The notes under the pieces were generated by a model. That model saw only the letters and a list, made by a program, of their open reading frames with translations, ran no database searches and was not told where the DNA came from. A DNA stretch of 11,776 bases from an uncultured Verrucomicrobiae bacterium (lineage in GTDB: Bacteria > Verrucomicrobiota > Verrucomicrobiia > Verrucomicrobiales > DEV007): positions 1-11,776 of the forward strand of contig CALDKL010000480.1 of the NCBI GenBank assembly GCA_937898895.1, in the 5' to 3' direction. Below, in pieces: positions 7,439-11,776 of this stretch (position 1 is the first letter of the stretch; the number at the start of each line of letters is the position of its first letter). The translations under genes were made by a program, and so were the position numbers.

Positions 7439-8311
7439 TCATCGCGAAAAGAACCGGGTCCGCGAAGTGGATCGGGAAGTCGACGACGTGGGGGGCGCGG
7501 CCGGATGCTGGAGTGGGACCCGGCCTTCCTGGTGACCACGCAGGTGGCTTTGTCGATAGGCCGCCGGAGTCATGCCCGTCGCAGAGCGGAAGGCGCGGGT
7601 GAAGGCGCTTTGGTCGTAGAAGCCAAGATCGAGGGCGATGGCACCGACGGGGCGGTGGTTCGCGATCAGTTCGTGGCGGGCTGCGTGCAGCCGCTGGCGG
7701 ATGAGGTAACGCATCGGTGATTCCCCTAACAAACGGCTGAAGACGCGGGTGAACTGACGCTCCGAAAGGTGGCAGAGTGCGGCGAGGTCGGCGGTGGTGA
7801 TGGATTCGCGGAACCGGGTGTGGAGACAACGCAAGGCGGGCTCGAGCTGGGAAAAGGGCTGCGCCACACCTCCGATCTCGTGCTGGTCGTAGAGGACGAT
7901 GGCCACTCCGCAGATCTGCTCCTGCAGATCGCGGAGAGGTGCGACAGTTACGACATACCAGTTCAGCGGCCCGGCAATGTCGGGAACCATTTGCGCGTAG
8001 TAGGTCCGCGTTTCTCCGCTGGACATGACGCGCCGATCTTCCTCGGTGAAACTCTCGGCGAGAGGGCGGGAGAAAAAGTCGGCGTCGGTCTTTCCGAGCA
8101 TCTCCCATTCGTGGGCGAGATTGAAGATCTTCAGCGTCGGGGGATTCGCACAGACAAAGCGGCTCTGCTCATCCTTGGCGAGAAACGCGACCATCGGAAG
8201 GTGAGAGAAGAGGGCTGAAAGTTGCAAGCCGCGCCCAATCCGATCCAGGAATTCCTTTTGAAAACGGAGGGCGTGGGCTTTGTCGAGAGAAGAGGACGCA
8301 TTTGCGCTCAT
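7439..8311 (-). CDS. AraC-family transcriptional regulator with N-terminal PAS sensor domain
   Basis: From the ATG at 8311 (minus strand) the product is 290 residues. The N-terminal half is PAS-like (about 33-142): FSHLPMVAFLAKD, F-V-C-A-N-P, then G-K-T-D-A-D-F-F and W-Y-V-V-T-V-A-P-L-R-D. The C-terminal half is an AraC/XylS DNA-binding domain: first helix-turn-helix about 174-195 (L-A-A-L-C-H-L-S-E-R-Q-F-T-R-V-F) and second about 222-253 (ALDLGFYDQSAFTRAF, ending G-M-T-P-A-A-Y-R). Such proteins usually activate sugar-use genes, with the PAS domain binding a ligand. A TTG would extend it by 12 residues to 8347, but ATG is preferred. It lies 72 bases from and divergent to the epimerase operon, so it is inferred to regulate it and perhaps itself. 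A 34-residue tail rich in Pro, Ser, Thr and Arg after the last helix is unusual and may be disordered. Confidence 0.9.
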   Translation of the reverse strand: MSANASSSLDKAHALRFQKEFLDRIGRGLQLSALFSHLPMVAFLAKDEQSRFVCANPPTLKIFNLAHEWEMLGKTDADFFSRPLAESFTEEDRRVMSSGETRTYYAQMVPDIAGPLNWYVVTVAPLRDLQEQICGVAIVLYDQHEIGGVAQPFSQLEPALRCLHTRFRESITTADLAALCHLSERQFTRVFSRLLGESPMRYLIRQRLHAARHELIANHRPVGAIALDLGFYDQSAFTRAFRSATGMTPAAYRQSHLRGHQEGRVPLQHPAAPPTSSTSRSTSRTRFFSR

Positions 8312-8347
8312 GGCGGAAAAATACCAAAGGTTGGCGTTTCCCGCCAA
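8311..8347. promoter_or_regulatory. Candidate AraC-type operator in the divergent promoter region
   Basis: TGGCG occurs at 8311-8315 and again at 8332-8336, exactly 21 bases apart (two helical turns), the spacing common for the direct half-sites of AraC-family activators. The second copy is also half of a perfect inverted repeat, TTGGCG (8331-8336) and CGCCAA (8342-8347). The site sits between the regulator start (8311, minus) and the epimerase start (8384, plus), where a site could control both directions. A weak -10-like TATTCT lies at 8370-8375 without a good -35, as in activator-dependent promoters. All of this is pattern reading; binding is inferred. Confidence 0.35.
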
Positions 8348-8383
8348 TCCTTCGCGGCGGATTCCCGGCTATTCTTCGCCCAC

Positions 8384-9331
8384 ATGAGCAAAACCGTGGC
8401 GATCTTCGGAGCGGGGGGAAAACTGGGGCGGCGCGTGCTCGCGCTCCTCGCGGAGCGTGGCTGGCCGGTGCGGGCTCTCGTCCACCGGACGCCGGTCGAG
8501 GGAGCGGGTGTCACCTCGATTCGGGGCAGCATCACCGACGCGGCGGCCGTCGAGGAAACCGTGCGCGGGGCCGATCTGGTCGTGCAGCTCGCGACGACCA
8601 AGGAGGACGCCGACACTTTCTTCGATGTCAGCGTCAAGGGTACCTTCCACGTTCTCGAAGCCTGCCGGAAACAGGGCGTCGAGCAGTTCCTGCTCCTCGG
8701 CGGCGATGCCGCCTACGGGATCTGGTTTTATCCGCAGCCCATTCCCATCGACGAAAACCATCCCCTCACCGCGTACCCCGGATATTACGCCTTTTCCAAG
8801 GTGATGGAGGAGACGATGGCGCAGCAGTATGCCGTGCAATACGGCGTGCCGGTGACGGTGCTGCGCTCTTCGTGGGTCTTCGAGGGCGATGATCTGCTCC
8901 GCCATTTCTCGCTGCTCCGCAACGTGAACCCCGCCGAACCCGGTCATGGCTTCGGCGAAATCACCGACGAGATCCTCGCGCTCGTGAAAGCGGGCGAGGA
9001 GCGCATCCCGATCCTGACAGATGGCCAGGGCACTCCGCTGCGGCGCCACATCGTCCACATCGACGACGTGATGCAGGGATTCGGGCGGATGCTCGGCAAT
9101 CCCGCGGCGAACGGGCAGGCCTTCAATATCGCCGGACCTTCCTGTTTCGATTATCGCGTCGCCGCGACCTTCCTGTCCGGCAAACTCGGCCTGCCCACCG
9201 TCGAGATCCGCTGTCCCGACTACCACCCTTTCGAGATCAACATCACCCGCGCCCGCGCCGTCCTCGGCTACGCGCCGGAGAACGATTTCCACCGGATGGC
9301 GGATCGCGCCATCGCCGAAGCCGGTTCCTGA
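8384..9331 (+). CDS. NAD(P)-dependent epimerase/dehydratase (extended SDR), atypical active site
   Basis: The 315-residue product is an extended short-chain dehydrogenase. The Rossmann motif is G9-A-G-G-K-L-G15, the second strand is followed by acidic turns (G-S-I-T-D-A-A-A-V), and Y135-A-F-S-K139 is the YxxxK catalytic pair. The substrate half contains H-R-R-H/I-V-H-I-D-D-V type residues (RRHIVHIDDVMQGF), typical of nucleotide-sugar epimerases. Where the family has a catalytic Ser/Thr (S-S-A-x-V-Y-G) this protein reads G106-G107-D-A-A-Y-G, so that residue is Gly. It may thus do atypical redox chemistry or bind substrate without canonical catalysis. The ATG at 8384 is chosen because the fold begins there; the open frame runs on upstream to 8222 but that part overlaps the divergent regulator. 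It is the first gene of the operon, 19 bases before the VOC gene. The sugar substrate is not identifiable. Confidence 0.88.
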   Translation: MSKTVAIFGAGGKLGRRVLALLAERGWPVRALVHRTPVEGAGVTSIRGSITDAAAVEETVRGADLVVQLATTKEDADTFFDVSVKGTFHVLEACRKQGVEQFLLLGGDAAYGIWFYPQPIPIDENHPLTAYPGYYAFSKVMEETMAQQYAVQYGVPVTVLRSSWVFEGDDLLRHFSLLRNVNPAEPGHGFGEITDEILALVKAGEERIPILTDGQGTPLRRHIVHIDDVMQGFGRMLGNPAANGQAFNIAGPSCFDYRVAATFLSGKLGLPTVEIRCPDYHPFEINITRARAVLGYAPENDFHRMADRAIAEAGS

Positions 9332-9350
9332 TTTCTGTTTCAACCCAACC

Positions 9351-9686
9351 ATGAAAACCTTCCACCACATCGGACTCCCCACGGATCAGAGCCAGCCCGG
9401 CGAATTTTTTGTCGAGGACACCCGCGTCTGGGTCACCGACCCTCGCAAACATCCCTACAAGGTCGAATTCCTGCGCTTCGAACCCGACAGTCCCGTGACG
9501 GGTCCGGTGCGCGACCTGCCGCACGTCGCCTACCGCGTCGACGATATCGAAGCGGCGATCGCGGGGGAAGAGGTGATCCTCGAGCCTTTTGAGCCGTCTC
9601 CGAATTTCACGGTCGCCTTTGTCCTCAAGGACGGAGCCGTCGTCGAATACATGAAGTTCGATCGCGAGGAAGATCTGCCCTGGTAA
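9351..9686 (+). CDS. VOC-superfamily (glyoxalase/bleomycin-resistance fold) small protein
   Basis: The 111-residue product has two beta-alpha-beta-beta-beta modules of the vicinal oxygen chelate fold. Module one starts F-H-H-I-G (H6) and ends with K-V-E-F-L-R (E39); module two starts L-P-H-V-A-Y-R-V-D-D (H58) and ends V-V-E-Y-M-K-F (E99). These His/Glu positions fit the usual VOC metal site of two His and two Glu. Family members are lyases, isomerases, dioxygenases or binding proteins acting on small oxygenated or carbonyl compounds. It lies 19 bases after the epimerase and 6 bases before the SDR, so it is surely co-transcribed and probably isomerises or rearranges an intermediate of the same pathway, or shields a reactive carbonyl product. 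No Shine-Dalgarno is evident before the ATG. The exact reaction cannot be told. Confidence 0.85.
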   Translation: MKTFHHIGLPTDQSQPGEFFVEDTRVWVTDPRKHPYKVEFLRFEPDSPVTGPVRDLPHVAYRVDDIEAAIAGEEVILEPFEPSPNFTVAFVLKDGAVVEYMKFDREEDLPW

Positions 9687-9692
9687 GCTGCC

Positions 9693-10463
9693 ATGAATCT
9701 GAAGAACAAAGTCATTCTCGTCACCGGAGGCACCTCCGGGATCGGCGAGGCCTGCACGCGCCATTTCGCCTCGCTCGGAGCGAAGGTCGTCACCACTTCG
9801 AATCAGCAGGATCGCGGCGAGGCGCTCGAGGAGGAACTTCGCGCGGACGGTCGCGAGGTGCGTTTCATCCACGCCGACGTCTCGGTCGAGGAGAGCGTGA
9901 AGGCGCTCGTCGATTTCACGGTGGTCGAATACGGTCGGCTCGACGGAGTCCACTGCAACGCCGGGGTCTGGGGCAAGGGCAAGGTCACGGAGTTCGACGA
10001 GGCGATCTGGGACAAGATCATGAACGTGAATGTGAAGAGTGTTTTCTGGACCGCAAAACATGCGATCCCGGCGATGGAGGCGGGGGGCAAAGGCGTCTTC
10101 CTCGTCACGACATCGGTCGCGGCGTTCATCGGATTCCCCGCCCATGCGCTGTATTGCGCCTCGAAGGGAGCGCTCGAGTCCCTCATCCGCTGTCTCGCCA
10201 CGGATCACGCCGGAAAAGTCCGTGTCGTCGGAATCTGTCCCGGCACGATCGACACGCCCATGCTGGCCGCCACCTGCGATGGCTGGGACAAGCCGGTCGA
10301 GGAGCTTTACGCCGAAGTCGCCAAAAAGATCCCGGTGCGCCGCCTCGGCCAGCCGCTCGACATCGCAAAGACCGCCGCGTTCCTCCTGAGCGACGATTCC
10401 GAATACATCAATGCGATCTCGCTCGTGCTCGATGGCGGAACCATGGCGCTGCCGCCGTGGTAG
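9693..10463 (+). CDS. Classical short-chain dehydrogenase/reductase (SDR)
   Basis: The 256-residue product, of standard length, has all classical SDR motifs: the cofactor-binding T11-G-G-T-S-G-I-G18, the N89-A-G91 strand, and the catalytic tetrad N113, S141, Y154 and K158 (Y-C-A-S-K). The P-G-T-I-D-T-P motif follows at the cofactor loop (about 186-192), and the C-terminus V-L-D-G-G-T is typical. The residues after the second strand (T-T-S-N-Q-Q-D-R) do not settle NAD versus NADP. It should oxidise or reduce a hydroxyl/carbonyl of a small cytoplasmic substrate. It starts 6 bases after the VOC gene and ends 60 bases before the Gfo/Idh gene, so it belongs to the same operon; a second dehydrogenase next to Gfo/Idh suggests stepwise oxidation and reduction of one sugar or polyol. 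Substrate unknown. Confidence 0.93.
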   Translation: MNLKNKVILVTGGTSGIGEACTRHFASLGAKVVTTSNQQDRGEALEEELRADGREVRFIHADVSVEESVKALVDFTVVEYGRLDGVHCNAGVWGKGKVTEFDEAIWDKIMNVNVKSVFWTAKHAIPAMEAGGKGVFLVTTSVAAFIGFPAHALYCASKGALESLIRCLATDHAGKVRVVGICPGTIDTPMLAATCDGWDKPVEELYAEVAKKIPVRRLGQPLDIAKTAAFLLSDDSEYINAISLVLDGGTMALPPW

Positions 10464-10523
10464 GATACGCCGAGACCACTCTGTGGGATGCGGGAAGGAA
10501 AATTGTAGAAAGCAGAAACCTGG

Positions 10524-11522
10524 ATGAAAAAACTGAAACACGCTGTCCTCGGCCTTGGTTGGTTCGGGGAGAAACATTGCGAAGCCCTCGCGGCGATTCC
10601 GAACGTGGAGATTGCCGCCGTCTGCACCCGCAATCCCGAGCGCCTCGCCGAGGTCGCCGCCCGGTTCGGGGTCGCGAAGACCTACACCGATTTCCACGCG
10701 ATGCTCGCCGATCCGGAAATCGATTCCGTCAGCATCACGACGATGTGGGATCAGCACGCCGACCCGGCCGTGGCGGCGCTCGAAGCGGGCAAACACGTCT
10801 TTCTCGAAAAGCCGATGGCCTCGACGGTGGCGGATTGCGATCGCATCGTCGCGGCGGCGAACACGGCGAGCGGCTTCTTCATGACCGGTCATATCTGCCG
10901 CTTCAATCCACGCTACGCCGCGGCGAAGGAGGCCATCGCGGCGGGGCGCATCGGCCGGATCGTCTCGATGTATGCGCGCCGGAACCTGCCCTCTTGGGTC
11001 GGCGCCTCCGTGCTCGACAAGATCGGCCCCATCATCGGAGACGGGGTACACGATACCGACCTCATGTTCTGGATGAGCGGATCGCGCGCCGTCAGTGCCT
11101 ACGCCCAGACAGTGCAATATCGCAGTCATGCCCACCCCGATCTCGGACAGGTGATGTACCGTCTTGAGAGCGGGGCCTCGTGCATCCTCGAGGCGGTCTG
11201 GTGCCTCCCTGACACCACACCCTTCCAGATCGACGAACGCCTCGAGATCGTCGGCACGGAAGGCTCCATTTCGATACACGACACCCATCCGAATTTGATG
11301 GTCGTCGACAAGGACGGTGCCCGCTGTCCCGACACGACCTACTGGCCGATGCAGCACGGGAAGCTGCGCGGCGCTCTCCGCGACGAACTCGCCTATTTCA
11401 CCCAAAGCGTGCTCGACGGCGTGCGCCCTGACGTAATCACTCCCGAGGAATCCCGCGAAGCGGTGCGGGCCTGTCTCGCGGCTGAGGAATCGGCCCGGAC
11501 GGGGCAAGTGGTGGCCATCTGA
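10524..11522 (+). CDS. Gfo/Idh/MocA-family NAD(P)-dependent oxidoreductase
   Basis: The 332-residue product has an N-terminal Rossmann fold (G10-L-G-W-F-G15, then A-V-C-T-R-N) and the E95-K-P97 motif with catalytic-type K96, followed by the C-terminal alpha/beta dimer domain. The active-site segment reads I-G-D173-G-V-H176-D-T-D; the family consensus D-x-G-x-H places its Asp one residue earlier, where Gly172 sits, so the catalytic Asp is shifted or replaced while His176 remains. The family oxidises or reduces sugars, inositols or sugar acids, or makes amino-sugar precursors. It lies 60 bases after the SDR and 12 bases before the next gene. The ATG is preceded by AAGGAAA (10495-10501), probably too far to act as a normal ribosome-binding site. 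Specificity is not readable; the operon context favours catabolism of a sugar or polyol. Confidence 0.93.
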   Translation: MKKLKHAVLGLGWFGEKHCEALAAIPNVEIAAVCTRNPERLAEVAARFGVAKTYTDFHAMLADPEIDSVSITTMWDQHADPAVAALEAGKHVFLEKPMASTVADCDRIVAAANTASGFFMTGHICRFNPRYAAAKEAIAAGRIGRIVSMYARRNLPSWVGASVLDKIGPIIGDGVHDTDLMFWMSGSRAVSAYAQTVQYRSHAHPDLGQVMYRLESGASCILEAVWCLPDTTPFQIDERLEIVGTEGSISIHDTHPNLMVVDKDGARCPDTTYWPMQHGKLRGALRDELAYFTQSVLDGVRPDVITPEESREAVRACLAAEESARTGQVVAI

Positions 11523-11534
11523 AGTTTTTGCCTG

Positions 11535-11776
11535 ATGAACCTGAACATCGCGATCCTCCCCATCCTCCTCTCCGCCTCCGCAGCATTGCCTGCGGCAGAC
11601 TGGCAGCCTGTCAAAGTCCCCGGTGCGTTCCCGGCCGAGGGCACAGCCTGGCTGCGCGCCTGGGTGAAACCGCACGACAGCTTTTTCACCAAGCACGAGC
11701 GCAACCTCTTTGAGGAATCGGTCGGATTCCACTTCAGCGACCTCCCCGGTGCGAGGGAGGTCTGGCTCAATGGAAC
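11535..11776 (+). CDS. Secreted protein, N-terminal part only, with jelly-roll/GH2-like domain (truncated by window edge)
   Basis: An open frame starts at ATG 11535, 12 bases after the Gfo/Idh stop, and runs off the right edge, 80 codons without a stop. It begins with a Sec signal peptide (N-L-N, then I-A-I-L-P-I-L-L-S-A-S-A-A-L, cut about after A-L-P-A). The mature start, W-Q-P-V-K-V-P-G-A-F followed by W-L-R-A-W-V-K-P and L-P-G-A-R-E-V-W-L-N-G, follows the pattern of the jelly-roll sugar-binding domain at the front of GH2-type glycosidases and esterases; a similar domain also precedes large secreted heme-binding proteins in Verrucomicrobiota. Which one cannot be decided from 80 residues. 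It is likely the last visible gene of the operon, exporting a protein that releases or handles the pathway's substrate. Confidence 0.75.
   Translation, partial: MNLNIAILPILLSASAALPAADWQPVKVPGAFPAEGTAWLRAWVKPHDSFFTKHERNLFEESVGFHFSDLPGAREVWLNG

Noticed and set aside
7260..8108. 282-codon minus-strand frame overlapping the AraC gene
   Set aside because: Same strand, other phase; the translation is Arg/Pro-rich without domains, while the PAS-AraC frame is clear.
8312..8347. TTG start extending the AraC regulator by 12 residues
   Set aside because: The ATG at 8311 is a stronger start, and the extra residues have no domain support and would cover the probable operator.
8222..8383. Upstream extension of the epimerase frame by 54 codons
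   Set aside because: It overlaps the divergent regulator and adds residues before the Rossmann strand; the ATG at 8384 directly precedes the cofactor motif.
9243..11732. 829-codon minus-strand open frame opposite the VOC, SDR and Gfo/Idh genes
   Set aside because: It is antisense to three genes with clear motifs, and it is very rich in charged residues (R, D, E, H), with no recognisable fold. It is an effect of codon bias.

Overview
The window is GC-rich chromosomal DNA from a bacterium that looks like a member of the PVC superphylum, most likely Verrucomicrobiota. Three things point there: a secreted PQQ-like beta-propeller protein opening with a W-P-E-F-R-G-P motif, a stand-alone GspG-like pseudopilin away from any secretion operon, and a membrane-anchored TPR protein of the kind often fused to Ser/Thr kinases in that group. 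This placement rests on recognising gene families, not on a marker gene. Recognisable Shine-Dalgarno sequences are scarce. I see no tRNA, rRNA, CRISPR array, insertion sequence or phage gene.

Left part (1-7225), mostly housekeeping: (1) the 3' part of a membrane-anchored TPR protein gene that enters from beyond the left edge; (2) cysQ, a 3'(2'),5'-bisphosphate nucleotidase; (3) on the minus strand, a single type II secretion-type pseudopilin; (4) divergent from it, rnr, encoding ribonuclease R with all main domains but two unusual low-complexity insertions, the first of which is coded by DNA that folds like a dispersed palindromic repeat; (5) a secreted PQQ-like beta-propeller protein.

Right part (7439-11776), an accessory metabolic cluster: a PAS-AraC regulator on the minus strand is divergent from a tightly packed plus-strand run of NAD(P)-dependent epimerase/dehydratase, VOC (glyoxalase-fold) protein, classical SDR dehydrogenase, Gfo/Idh/MocA oxidoreductase, and the start of a secreted protein with a jelly-roll/GH2-like N-terminus that is cut by the right edge. 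This reads as a regulated pathway for oxidising or isomerising a sugar, polyol or sugar acid; the substrate cannot be read from the sequence. Two of the oxidoreductases differ from the textbook active site (Gly where the epimerase family has Ser/Thr; a shifted Asp in the Gfo/Idh D-x-G-x-H motif).

No gene-free stretch exceeds 300 bases. The gaps at 1690-1836, 2614-2700, 3292-3423, 5773-5965, 7226-7438 and 8312-8383 hold only weak hairpins, weak promoter-like strings, one clean palindrome (7337-7353) and a candidate regulator-binding site (8311-8347). The very long minus-strand open frames opposite rnr and opposite the metabolic operon are antisense shadows.
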